Origin: Myoxocephalus aenaeus
Lineage: Eukaryota > Chordata > Actinopteri > Perciformes > Cottidae
Direction of reading: 5' to 3'
Assembly: GCA_038501785.1 (NCBI GenBank)
Contig: JBAMJR010000168.1
Coordinates: 1,463,501 to 1,527,500 of the forward strand
Length of the DNA: 64,000 bases
A model generated the notes under the pieces. The model saw only the letters and a list, made by a program, of their open reading frames with translations, searched no databases and was not told the origin of the DNA. The translations under genes were made by a program, and so were the position numbers. Each line of letters starts with the position of its first letter. Position 1 is the first letter of the stretch. Positions 1 to 13,500 of this stretch are shown one piece after another.

Positions 1-250
1 GTTGTCAGTGATAAAAAACATACTATAACCCGCCTTGTCTTTTAATTAAACTATATTATAAATGGCACAGCGAGAGAAATTGGGGGTTTGTCTGAGAGGT
101 TAAACTACCATGCTGTCAGTCAGGATGACAAAGAGACTTCTGATAAGAAATCAGGGTGGAGCACCAATACTCAATTATTGGTGCGTGACTGGAGTCTCCA
201 CTTGACGACTATTATCATTTTGACATAATAAAAACATCCATAAACATTAC

Positions 251-314
251 CTCGTCCAGTTCAAATTGCGTGGAGAACCTCCTGGTCACGCCCACGATCA
301 GCATGGCTGAGCCC
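251..314 (-). CDS. anpep: anpep coding exon 19
   Basis: 64 nt between acceptor CTCCAG and donor GTAATG. In the phase left by exon 18 it reads [20 protein letters not shown], matching the VTRRFST motif of the APN C-terminus. The final exon is outside the window. Confidence 0.9.
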
Positions 315-3300
315 CTGGAGACAAAACATGAGAGACAGTTTTTAGTGCGGTGCAGATCAACAACACAACGAAATCCAGCCTCCAAGACAACGCGTCAACG
401 CGTCAACGCGTCTCTTAAAAGGTTTCAACACAAACGGAAAATCACGGCCTTCATGAAAGCGGACTTCATTGCAGGTTTTATTGGAGTGCTTTTGTTTCAG
501 CTCGGTGGACATAATGCAGTAAATAAGTATAAACTGGATTATATTCTGAAAGAAACTTGAGGAAATGATTCATACTGATGTCAAAATGCATATTAATTAA
601 AAGAGAACCCCTGCTGATCACTTCATCTAAATCAATCTCCGGTGTCACTGTGTGCTTATGAAACAAAGCCCGGTCTGTTATGTGTATATAAACTTTGACA
701 CTTTCTGGAAACGGCACAAACAGTGGGGACTTTATGAAGGCGGGCTAATGATAAGCACTGATTAAATAACAAGACTATTTCATCCTTACCGACCACCAGA
801 GGCAGTGTTTCACACTGGATATATTCAGTATCGCGCTTGCTCCAAAGGCTGCGACAGCTACAACCTCCTAGGAGGAAACGGGACGCTTTCCATGTTCGGA
901 CCATCGAGCCAAGCGGTGTTCCTACCTTCGGTCATCACCAGGTTTGCAGTTTTCACACCGTGAAGCATTACCGGGTGAGATCGTTAACATTGTTTCCTAC
1001 AGGAGCAGCATATCCCAGACTGTGCCTATCCTGTCGCCACGGGACAGGCCTCCACAATAGCACAGTGCTCCCGCTGTAGCTGACTGCTAGGACGCCAAGA
1101 GTCACAGTTGCTGTACTGGTGAAGAGAGTGTTTTCGCTCCCCCCCACTAGACAGCCTGTGCCTGTCCCGTCGCCACAGGGCCGGCCTCCACAGTAGCACA
1201 GTGCTCAGGCGCTGTAGCTGACTGCTAGGAGCCACAGCTACTGTTGTCACTGGCAGCGTCCGCGAATGTCTTTACCGAGTACGGTGATGAGCGGCCCTCC
1301 CATGCTTCTGAGCCTAGTTCCCGTTCCTCAGGCCATACTCCTTTGGAGGGGGCAGTCGACGACTCTATGGAGTCCGTCATCCGCATGGCACTTACACTCC
1401 TGCAGTTCGAGATACAGCAGCCGGAACCCCCACCTTCTCGTGCCTTCTTCAGGCACATTCCCGCTCCTGCCACCTTCTCTGTCCCTCCCTCTGAGGAGTA
1501 TCTGAGGGAGTTGCATTTATGCTGGAGAGACACCAGTGCTCTCTCCCGTCTTCCAGTGGATGGCCGAACCCTGGCGTCCATGCAGGACGAGGCAAAATGG
1601 GGCCTCGAGTGAATGCCACCCATTGAGCCGGCTGTTGCGTCTCTCATAGTTTCCCCCGAGGAGAATCTGAGGCCGAATGCCAGGTGCCCTCGACCCCAAT
1701 GTCGGGTCACAGACGAACTGCTTTCCCGGGCTTACAATACGGCAGCACGCATGGGTCGTATTGGTAACTCACTCTACCATCTCATGCTTGGTCTCTCAGT
1801 TTCTCTGCAGCAGGCTACGTTCAACGCTTCTGCCACCAGCCTCAGTGATGTGCCACTGCAGGCGTTTGCACTCATGTCAAGGGACACCCTAGTTCAGACC
1901 AGCCTGGGGAGCTGTTCGGCTCAGGCACTTCAGCGGACTGTGCAGGCCGTTCAGACCAGGCAGAAGTTCTCTGGCCTTCGCAGGGACATGGCCGCACCCC
2001 GCAGAACCAGGGTTTCCAGGTCGGCCCCCCGGGGCCATTTCCAGCCCCCAGCTCGCCCCAGTAGCCACCAACGGCCTCAGCACCCTGTTGAGAGGCCGAT
2101 CCGCTCCCAACGCGACTATTCTCGCGTTCCGCCCAGGCAACCCCCGAGCCGGGGGACTAGCGGTCGCCCCCCACAGAGCCTCTAGGGGCAGGGGCCGGCT
2201 GTCGGTTATTTCTCCCAGCAGCAGGTCAGCTACTGGGCAGTTCACGCCCCAGACCCCTGGGTGGTTTCCACCCTAACCATGAGTACATGCTTCAATTCCG
2301 ACAAATCCTATTTTCATGTCCCCATTGTACCTCATCACAGACAGTACATTTGTTTTGCCTTTCAAGGCCGCTGTTTTCAGTTCAGGGTGCTTCCATTCAG
2401 ACTCTCCCTCTCCCCACGAGTGTTCACGAGGTGTGTCGCTGCTGCCCTTCTCCCCCTGCAATCGCAGGGCATGAAGATATTGCCATACCTGGACGATTGG
2501 CTGATCTGCGCGCCATCCCGGGTTCAGGCTGCACAGGACACCGCTCGCCTTCTCTCTCATGTGGCCCTGTGGGGCCTCAAGGTAAACATGGAGAAGAGCT
2601 CTCTGAGCCCTTCTCAGAGAGCCACTGCCCCCACTGGTTCTCCTTGATGCAGATGACCAGTCCTCTGGGTCAAGATGCCGTGGCTCACACGTGGCCAGAG
2701 GGCCTGCTTTATGCTTTCCCCCCATTTCCCCTGATCTTGCCAATGCTCCTCAGGGTTCTTCAGCAGGGCCACAGGCTGGTGCTGGTGGCCCACTTATGGC
2801 CAGCCAGGACTTCCTCTGCTGCACAGACTCTGCTGCGGGATGCCATGGCGCCTCCCGGACAGGAGGGATCGCCTATCGCAGCTAGCGGGTCAGATCTGGC
2901 ATCCCGACCCCAGCCGCCTGCAACTATGGGCCTGGCCGTTGCAGGGCCCGATCGGCTGCTGAGCGGCTGCACAGAACCAGTCAGGAGGACTATTCTGAAT
3001 GCCAGAGCGCCATCAACCAGCCTATCCAGCTCGCACAGCTTGACCCTCCAGTGGGGGAGGAGAGGTAAGGGCTGCTGTGCCCGGTGCAGGCCCTCAGAAC
3101 GAGGCCACCGCAGGCATACGGTGGTCGGAGCAGCTTTTCATCTGCTATGGTGGACCAAGGAAGGGCCGTGCCCTTTCTAAACAGTGCCTGTCCCACTGGA
3201 TAGTGGAGGCCATTGCCTGTGCCTACAGAGCGATCGGCCGTGCGCTGCCATCCAGAGTGAGGGGCAACTCTACCAGGAGTGTCTCCACGTCATGGGAAAC

Positions 3301-6300
3301 CTGAGAGGTGTGCCCATGGGGGATATATGTCAGACCTGGGCATTTTACGGCCCGCGGGCTCTCCCAGTCTGGCCCGCGTGAGGTCAATCAAAAATGAAAA
3401 ATAAATAAATAAGGTGCACGGCATGAATGCAATACAAACGGCAATGCTTTTACTTTGAAGGCGATTTATTTATGTGTGCGCGCACGCAGCCTCACGACGG
3501 GCAGTGTTGCCGACTTGGAGACTGAAGTGAAAGCGTATTGTTCTGCAGTTTCTGGACTCAGCGAGCAGCGGGTGCTGCCGCCAGACCCCCGCCTCCCAAG
3601 GAGACTCGCACTGCAGTCTCCACCTCCAGATTGAAAATTAATCGCGCATGCGCAAAGCCGCCGCGGATCAGACCGCACATTTGGCAGAGCACTTTAAGTC
3701 AGGATCACTTCTGGATCTTTACTCTTCTCTCAAAGAGGAGAACTTTCCTCACATGAGGAGGCCTGCTCAGAAGATGTTGGTTCTCTTTGGATCTACCTAC
3801 ATGAGAACAAACATTCTAGTGATGAAGTTCAACAGATCAGATCCTCTCACTGATACCTGTCAGCTGTCCACATCTCCACCTCATTCCACCAGACTTCATG
3901 CTCTTGTTCAAGCCAACACAGACTGGACTTTTCTCACCGAGTAAGAACAACTCAACTGGAAAACATCAAAAGCACTTATTGCTTTTGTTTAAAGTTAATA
4001 AATTGCTGGTCTTTAACATACATGTTTAAGGTAAGGTTTAAAAAAATCTTAAAAAGTTAAATTACATTGTTTTACTTATTTTCATAGCCTTATTGTAACA
4101 TGTATTCTTACCAGTAGCAGCTCAAAACCATATAATTTACAGTTTTTTTATAAAGTAATAACATTAATATTGAGTTAATTGAATTAAGTTCAGACTATTG
4201 GTTCGGCCCTCCACAACGGTCAAAATTTCTCATGTGGCCCCTTGGGAAAATCAATTGCCCACCCCTGATATATGTACTGCTGTCTCATGGGCATCACCAA
4301 GCACATTCACCAGATACTACAGGGTGACCGTTGCCACCCCTCACCCACTGGGTGTGGTTCTTCGTCCAAATTCCTCTGCATGAGTCAGACGAGGTAGGTT
4401 CCTTGACGTTCCTCGTGACTTTGCTGGTACAAGTCATCCAGTGTGAAACACTGCCTCTGGCGGTCAGTAAGGATGAAATAGAACGAAAGTTACGAAGATA
4501 ACTACGGTTCTATGAATCCTGGATGACCGCCAGAATTCTTGGTCACTCGGCATCTCGTGATTTCGCGAGAAGATTCCGCAGGACTGGTCTCGTGGTGACG
4601 GCGGAAGTTATACCCGGCTGGGAGTCACCCGATGACACACGTGACTTTGTTGTTATAAATACTCAAACTGCGCAAGCGCGATACTGAATATATCCAGTGT
4701 GAAACACTGCCTCAGGCGGTCATCCAGGATTCATTAGAACCGTAGTTACCTTCGTAACTTTCGTTGTACTAGATGATCCTGTGCAAGATGTTTTACAAGC
4801 CGTTTATGGCAGTGTTGTTATTCAAGCGACTCGACCGCACGTCACTCCAGTGTCAAGAGACTTGTCGGCCCAGAGTCTAGCAGCAGCATTAGCAGCAGCA
4901 TTAGCAGCAGCATTAGCAGTAGCATTAGCAGCATTAGCAGCAGCAGCCGTTTCTCGCTCAACGCTTTTATTGAGGTGTTGGGATAAAGCTTCAAATATTC
5001 AAATATTTATATATGTCTCCGATTAAAAAAAAGAAAAACTATCCTCAAACAATTTTCTTAATTTGTACAAAGTGATTAATTGGATTAAATGTGCAAGTCT
5101 CTTTTTATAAAATCAACTTTCTTTTATGAATATAGCTCATCAGTATGTGCTTCCCTTGATGTGCGGGGACTTTTTTTTTACCTCAGTGAAAATTTGTGTT
5201 TGTGAAAGGTGAAACGCCAACAAATATGGATTAAAGCTGAATATTTTGTTCGATTAAAAACATGCTGTCAATGTTGGAAATGGTGATTATCTTTTTTTTC
5301 TATAACTGTTGACTTTTGGACTTGGAGTTATTGCAAATGTTTGGATCAAATGAACCAATGCCACGCGTGTACAGATACGTTCTGGGTCGGGTTCGTTTGG
5401 GTAAGCTTCGTACTCATGGTGTGAACTACTCGTCCTACAATCAGTCTAAATATTCTGATATCTTTTTTTTGGAGATTAACACATTTTAAAACAACTTTAA
5501 TCAAAGTTCTCCTCTTCTCTATAGGGCCTTTGAGCCTTGTTTAGCTCATTGTTGGGACAAACTGTACCCACTATACACTCAGTAGTTAGTAGAGAGATAA
5601 AAATGAGAGGGAATATTCAATTTACATTTGTAATGAATGCTAATGTTAGTGCTAATGCTCTGTGTGATGGGCTCTGGCAACAGTTTGCTAACACGTTAGC
5701 TATCAGAATCAGAATCAGAATCAGAATCAGAAACCGTTTATTCGCCAGGAATGTTTTCACACAAACGAGGAATTTTTTGAGGCGGAAGGTGCATACATAC
5801 ATTGGACATGGACATGGGACGTAAGACGAGACAAACAACAATCAACAATCAACGAAAATAACAGTGCAATTGGAATTGGAATATGTGTAAGATAAGCAAG
5901 TGCTCAGTCAACAGATACGTTAATGTGAATGTACGTTAAAGTGACATGTGTATTTAAGTTAAAAGTGTATGTTAAAGTGACGAGTGTTTAAGTATGCGGT
6001 GTGCAGAGGAGTGAATGGTAAGAGAAATAAAAATAAAGAAGAGAAAATAAAAATAAAAATTAAGAGTTCAAATTAAAAATTAAAAATTAAAATAGCTGGG
6101 GGTGACAGACAGTCAGTGGGGGCAGTGGGGGACCCGAGCCCCATTGATGACCCCGACTGCTGACGGGAAGAAACTGTTTGTGTGGCGTGAGGTCTTGGTC
6201 CTGATGGACCTCAGCCTCCTGCCAGAGGGGAGGGACTCGAACAGGATATGTCCAGGGTGAGAGGGGTCAGCTGCAATCTTCCTAGCTCGCCTCAGAGTCC

Positions 6301-7458
6301 TGGAGGCGAACAAGTCCTGGAGGGACGGCAGATTACAGCCAATCACCCTCTCAGCAGAGCGGATGATGCGCTGCAGCCTGACCTTGTCCTTGGCAGTGGC
6401 TGCGGTGTGCCAGACGGTGATGGAGGAGCAGAGGATGGACTCAACGATGGCAGTGTAGAAGTGCACCATCATTTTCATCGGCAGGTTGAACTTCTTCAGC
6501 TGCCTCAGGAAGAACATCCTCTGCTGGGCCTTCTTGGCGATGGAGCTGATGTTCAGTTCCCACTTGAGGTCCTGGGAAATGATGGAGCCCAGGAAGCGGA
6601 AGGACTCCACAGCGTCGACGGGGGAGTCACACAGGATGAGAGGGGCGGGTGGGGCTATATCAACTTTACAAAATATGACACATTTGAGTGACTCTTTGTT
6701 AGTTTAGGAGTATAAAAAAAGGATGGGGTTTTAAAGAGCTGTAGCCATGAAAAGAATATTTTAGCTCAGTTCTCACAATCTAACTGCCGTTAGGTCGGCT
6801 TCTCCACCCTGACGAGCACATGTTCTGAGGTAAACCGTGAATACGTGTCATTTTTTTGTAAACAAAAACGGCTATATTTCAGCATGAGCATCATGTTTTC
6901 GTTTTCCAGTTCATATTGGTGAGACCCGACTACACTATCTCAAATGCTACTTGGTCATGACTCAAAAATAAACCAAGAGTCCAAATAGTGACCTACCCCT
7001 TGCGGACGTACTCCCAGTTTGCTCTGATAAAGTTCCAGGCCAGCGCCTGCCCCGCCACGTTACTAGCGATGGAGACAATAGTGGAACCAACATTCATCAG
7101 ACGGATCTTCTCAGGGTTCAAAGTGTACTCCAGGTATCTGCAAGATAAGGAAGGATCCTCACTCCATAAAAACAGTGTGGCTGGGATTCACCTTATCACA
7201 GGTGTGTCCAAACAGAAAGAAGTTATTATGCACAGTCAGAATAACACAATCCTGCATGTGACGCATCAGGGCTCGTGGGTTCACCTGTTGAGCAGCCAGA
7301 TCTTCTTGGTGCAGGACAGAGCCGCCCAGAGCTGCTCTTTCTCTGAGGTGTCGTTGGTGCTCTGAAACTTGTCCCAGGCGAACTCCCACTCCTTCATCCC
7401 ACCAGCGGCCACAGCCTGGCAGTAGATCACGGAGCGCAGGTTGGGGGGGATGCTGAGT

Positions 7459-7531
<73 letters not shown>

Positions 7532-10500
7532 ATTTTGCGCTACATCAGAGGACCGTCTCATTTTGTCTTCTCGGGCCAATGAGTTAACACACATCCATGC
7601 ATGTGTGTGTGTGTACATACGGAGCACATACAGTATACACGTTTAATGAAGAGCCAATGGGGTTCATGCAAGAAGCATTCCTACGAACAGATTGGTTCTT
7701 AAGTGGCTTGTATGAGTGATTCAGGAAAACATTTTAAAGATTTTTACTAATCGCTTCATTACTTTGAAGACATTTTGAGTTTGAAAACCTTATAAAAAAA
7801 TCACACGTCATTATTTTGCTGATTATTATCTGAACCTCTGCAGTTTAAATTAGAATAACATTCAAAATGTCTTCATATAGCCTAACAATATCAGCATTAA
7901 TTAAAATTAGCTATTGATGCCAATGTATAACACTACAATATAAATATGAACATCGTAAATTATTGACCCTTTTTTTCATCGATGGCCTTGCTCTGGTGAT
8001 GTTATTCACACTTCTTCTATATTTCAGTGACATCAGAGGAGGTGGCTCGGCATTAACAGCACTCCTTATTGCACATGTGGCATTTATCATGTTCATGCCG
8101 GTCATTTACACAGTAATCTGAAGTTAGGAGCCTTTGCTGAATGTGACGTGGCTCACTGTACGAAAACAAAGGAAGAAGTGGAGATAAGAATACCTAAATG
8201 TTCTTGCATGAGGTCGGATTACTCTCTACTTTAAAGTAAGTGTAAAGGAAGGGAGGTTCAGTCTCACGTCCTCATTTAGTAGGAAAGGGATCATGTTCTC
8301 CGTGGTCAGTTTGTGGAATAGAGTGCATGGTCGTCAAAAGATTCTGAGAGCTTTACAGATAAGAACCACAATGCCACAACAATGAACACCAGAAAGTGAT
8401 TAAATGGAACCTACCTTCACTAAATCATCGCTGGAGAGTAAAGCCACAGAACATAATGAAAGCTATTACAGTGAGACAAATAGAGTCATGCGAGTTTAGG
8501 ATCATTTCAGGAGGTATGAAGAAGAATCTTCAAATTCCAAAGTACTTATTCAGTAGTGCCTGTACCTGTTCGTGCCGTTGCTGTCCATCCAGTTGGCAAA
8601 CATCTGTGTAGCCATTGCTATGCATTCTGGGAGTTCATTGGAACACGCCACATCTATGCCGATGATCTGGCTGTGCCTGGGAGGGAAGCATAATTTCATT
8701 TTGTATAATAAATGTGCAAGTAATAAATTATGGCAAATTCGATGTTTTGAAAAAACCTTGTGTTGTCAAACTACTGTCTCCAATGTTGAGAATGAAATAC
8801 AGCATAATTTGGGGTGAAGCAATCGTGGATTGAGTATTTCAAATGGAAACGCCCACTCAGCCGTGAGCAAAAAGCAGTCTCCTGGGTTACCAAAGGAAGC
8901 TAATTAATAAGGTTATGAATCATGTGACCGGTCGCGCTCCCTGAGTCTGTGCTAACTTAGGAAAATAACTGGAAGGGTTTATTCTGATTTCCTGAAGTGG
9001 ATTTGTGTGTCAGCGACATTTTCAGTGGAGTCTGGTGACTTTAATTACACCCTAGAGTTCTACAGCTCATATGACCTTGATATGAATACCAGACCCTATT
9101 GTCCTTGATCTCTAACGAATCCGCAACTCCTTGCCTTTAAAAAAAATAAAAAAAACTTATTTTCAGGATAAATATGATCAACAGTCAAGAGTCTGACCAA
9201 GATTCCCCAAAAATGACTCCTCGATGGCTCCCAGAGTTTTTTTAACAAGTATTGTTCGGTGCCTTGCCATCAACCCACAGACTAGTACTGCAAATCTTTA
9301 GAAAGATCCCGACCTAAAGCATCTAAATCTCTACAATAATCACAATAAACACAAGCATTGACATGTTAGGAAGCATATTCAGTCAAATAAACGTGTTTTT
9401 CGGTTCAAGAATTGAAAAACACAATTCTCATTTTCGGGAGAAGAGAAAAAAGGGCGTTGGGTTGATAAGGTTAATTAAAGAGAGAAATCTAATGGAGTCA
9501 GAGCCCTGTTGGAGAGGTCTGTCTAACAGCGAGGTATAGCTCAGAAAAGTCGTGACAAGTGTGTTCACAACTGCAACAACGCAAACTCACACATCTGCTC
9601 TTCATTGCTGCTCTTGGCACTGGACTTTGAGTTTGTAGAACTGTAAAATGCAAACAGGTGTAGTAAACCTGTTGAGGATTAATTGAGGGCATCTTTCCTT
9701 ACTGTGAGGAGTGATCCTTTGGGACTTGGTAATTGTCTGTGTCGTTCCTGAAGAAGTTGTACAGGCCGCTAACCTGTTCGCGGAGGTACGCCTGCAGGAA
9801 GAGACAGCTTTACAGCAGAGTTACAGGAACACACGCAGCAATATATTACTCTTTTTACTGCACATCTGTTCATGATGAGGGACGAACAACAACACTGGCA
9901 GCAAGGCTATCGCATTAAGTCTGTTGAATTCAGCTTCTCCATCCAGTACAGCGTAAATTAGTTACCATTGTAGCAAAGTCTTTCATTTTGAATATCACAA
10001 GTTTAAAAAAAGGAGGTGTTAATGGCACATGCCTGCATGGGTCCGTACACCTCGGAGCGGTCAAACATGAGGACAAAGTACTCCAGGTTCCTGACTGTTG
10101 CCTCCCAGGGAAGATACTCTCTCTCATTGCGAAGGAAGCGCGTTGAATTCAGAGCCAGGGCCACTTCGATGAGTTTGGCTCTGAGAAAAACAGATTTGAT
10201 TTGGTAAGATTTCAGTCATGTTTAAAATAAATTCACAACTGAATAGAAGTCATTACCTTGCTAAGTTAAATGCATCATCAATAAGCTGCCCTCTGTTCAT
10301 CAGTGGGATCCGCTAAAAAACAAGAGCAAGATGGGGGACAGTTTACAAAGACATCTACAACTGTACTCAGTCCTTCTACCATCAGCAGCATTGGAGCAGG
10401 ATAATACGACTTGGAGTAGCGGAGGGAAAATACCAAATCATTTTCTATTTTATTCCATGGAATTTTTACATTTTCAAAGTCAGATATAGACCCAACAGCA

Positions 10501-13500
10501 TTATCACTTATTGTAGTTTAAAGTAAACTACGTTCCAGTATTAGCAGTTTGTAAGAGGTCTGTCTGAAGCTACAATTGATGGATTGCCATGACATTTTGT
10601 TGGTATGCATGTTCCCCAGAGGATGCTTCATAGCACTAGATGGAAAGTCAGAGGATTTAGAAAGTCATTGGAATCTATCCTCTGGGAACCATAAATGTCT
10701 CTATAAAAAATGTCCCCGGCAATCCATTCAACAGCTGGCAGTAGTCTAGAACAACCAGTTCAACAACATTATCATCCCTGGAAATATTCGATAATATTTT
10801 CACTTAACAGATGTTGAAGACATGGTTAATATACAGTAAGTACCCAAACTCAGTACACCCATTGTGTAATAGAGTCAAGTTCAAGAAATTTAAGTTCACA
10901 TTTCTCATTAACCACCGGTTGATTGAAAGGTTAAATGAGCCAAGATTTCATTTAATCTGCCAATCTTCAAGAACTTCAGGGCGAAGCCTTCAGGGGCAAC
11001 CAGTTAAAAAAAAAAAGAGGCTCAGCGCTGTGATTTGTTAAGTCATTTCTTTGGGCTCAGTGCTCACATGTGGGTTAGTCTCCAGCTGAGTCAGGAGGCG
11101 TTCCCAGTTCTCTGGGTTGTAATTGACTCTGTAGTATCCAGTACAGTTGACGTTTGCCAGGATCCAGGATCCACTCTCAGAGAGGAATTTGTCTTTCTTT
11201 ACTGAAAATAGGCAAATATCATGAATGGTAAATGGACTTGTACTCCGATCACTCAAAGTGCTTTAACACTACACTTAACACACTTGACACTTCGTCGCGG
11301 GGGGGGGGGGGGGGTGGATGCATGCAGTGAACTTACATTTACGTTGAGATCGGTCGACCAATGACAGTTCTCTCTACAGTCAGAGCTTGCGCATGAAGGT
11401 GGTACGTGAGGGAGATACCATTTCCAAAACTTGTAAGGGGGTAATAACTATTTTCCCCGACGTAGCAAAATCCCGGACGTTTTTGGAATCCCTGCCGGAC
11501 GCTTTTTTTAGGTCTCGAAAAGAGGACATGTCCGGGAAAAAGCGCTCCTAACGGCTCCTCTAGCTCTCCGCTAGCTCCCCGACAACCACCGAAGGTAGCG
11601 GGACCAGCCCCGGCTGGACACCCGACTCGGGCAGAGGAGACGCGGGCAGTAGCAGCAGCAGCGGGGAGCTAGCTGCTAGCGCTGCTACTAGCTTGCTACA
11701 GCGGGGAGACTGACTGGAGGTAGGAGCGGCTTGTAACCCGACTTTTACGGTACATGTCATTCACCCATTCACACACTGATCAGGACTAACTAACATTCAT
11801 TAGTTTCACATTCACAGTATAAATACAAAAACAAAACAAGTAAGGTCATCTTGTGTCTATGTTCATCTGTTCTCTGTTCTGTCTCATCAAACTGACTTGT
11901 ATCCAATCAAAGACCATCACATATATGAAGGTATTCTATCTCCACCTCCGTGTGCCTGATGAAAGAACTAATGGTTGTTTGACAAATATGAAAACAGAGC
12001 GGGTAAAAAGGTGAGTTCACTTACCCGTTTCACTGGTTTCCAACCAGACAAGAGAAGATTCAAGTGTATTTGACATGACTCTGATTGGGACGTACCACCA
12101 AAGACTAAACCAGCAGAAAATAATAGACAAAAACGAGGTATAATGAGTCACACATTTTTTCAGGAAAGGAGTATTCAGCTTTTAAACATTGAGCAATGAA
12201 GAGTTCAAATAACAATCTGAAAGGAGGCACTTTTAAGAAAAGGTGACAGGTGATCTTTAAATGGAGCATGCAATCCAATCACATGTAGGATAAGCAGATA
12301 TCTGCAAAGCCAAAGTGCCAGAGTCCAGAGCTGTTATGTTCTGGGTCTGGCCAGGGCAACTTAAAACAGCATCAGGATAAATGATGGTGCAACTCACCAT
12401 GGCAGTGTTATGGAGCGCATAGTTAGTTGGAATGCTTCAGCAATGAAGCATTCCAAGTATTGTTCTGCAAATCTTTATTCAACTTATTAGTTGGAATGCT
12501 ACAGCAGTCCAACTATTGTTCATTAAATCTTTATTAAACTTATTATTAGTTGGAATGCTTCAGCAGTCCAACTATTGCTCTTCAAATATTTATTAAACTT
12601 ATTAGTTGGAATCCTTCAGCAATCCAACTATTGTTATCCACTTCTATATTAGACTTATTAGTTAGAATGCTTCAGCAATGAAGCAGTCCAACTATTGTTC
12701 TTCGAATCTTTATTAGTTGGAATCCTTCAGCAATTCATATATTCAGCTACAGAAACCGCAGTTCTGGTTAGGGTCATCATTGGTCGAAGAAGCGTCCATT
12801 TTGTTTACCGAGATGGGTTTGTTGGTGTTAAAATTCTTGACAATGAAGGTATCTAGTTTTGTTGGCGTTATGATGCTACCTTGCTGCATGAAGCTAGGGT
12901 CGTTGTGCCTCTTCGCCTCAATTTTTTTGCAACACAAAGTTGCAAAAATACTCAAAGGGAGGGAACCACCCTTGGTTCTCTTCTTTGTAGCATGACCCAG
13001 TAGACATCCACTTGTCCTGAAGTCCAAATTGAAGTTTGTCCACGATTGGTCCAACTCCACGTGATGTGTCCAGATAAGACAGGCCAGTGAGGTAACCTTC
13101 TTCTTTAGCGCCTTGGATTTCCATGAGCAAATCCCTAAGTTCACGTAATTTGGTGTGATACCTCGCTGAAATGCTGGGGACTGCGTCCAACCGCTGGAAC
13201 AGAGACCTCTCGATTATTTCAGGAGCGGTGTAGCACTCACGCAGCCTCTCCCATGCCTAGTGTAAAGCCAGTTTGGGGTTGCTTATGTACACCGAGCGTA
13301 TGCGATTCACACCTGTTCACTAGATTCCTTCCCCAGCCATTTAGTCATGAGGGCCAATTCTTGGGATGCTGTGAGGTGAACTTCGCCAACGGCATTGTCG
13401 AATGACGAGCACCATGCGCGGTAATTCTCAGGCTTATCATCAAATTGGTACAGTCCTGAATTGACAAGGTCTCGTCGTGCTAAATACTGTGCCAAAGGTT

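Larger units (their letters stand above)
3060..4383 (+). pseudogene. DIRS tyrosine recombinase, split by a hAT insertion
   Basis: Upstream part: [17 protein letters not shown] and then GNSTRS, where the family normally has H-S-T-R-S (His to Asn). After the inserted element (3331-4267) the frame resumes with [16 protein letters not shown], which carries the nucleophile Tyr region. The hAT target duplication falls exactly at the joint. The protein cannot be made intact. Confidence 0.8.
785..4770 (+). mobile_element. DIRS-type retrotransposon remnant (tyrosine-recombinase retroelement)
   Basis: Bounded by inverted copies of a segment containing AGTGTTTCACACTGGATA (about 795-840 on the left; complements at 4436-4475 and 4675-4715 on the right). 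A second inverted pair lies at about 4483-4540 and 4710-4766. DIRS elements use such split inverted repeats instead of LTRs. Coding order is as in DIRS: a gag-like basic/Pro-rich ORF (1613-2185), reverse transcriptase with PYLDDWLI (2261-2647), an RNase H-like stretch (about 2690-3000), and a tyrosine recombinase (about 3060-4380, interrupted). Frames change and stops occur, so it is dead. It lies sense-antisense to anpep, inside intron 18. Confidence 0.85.
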
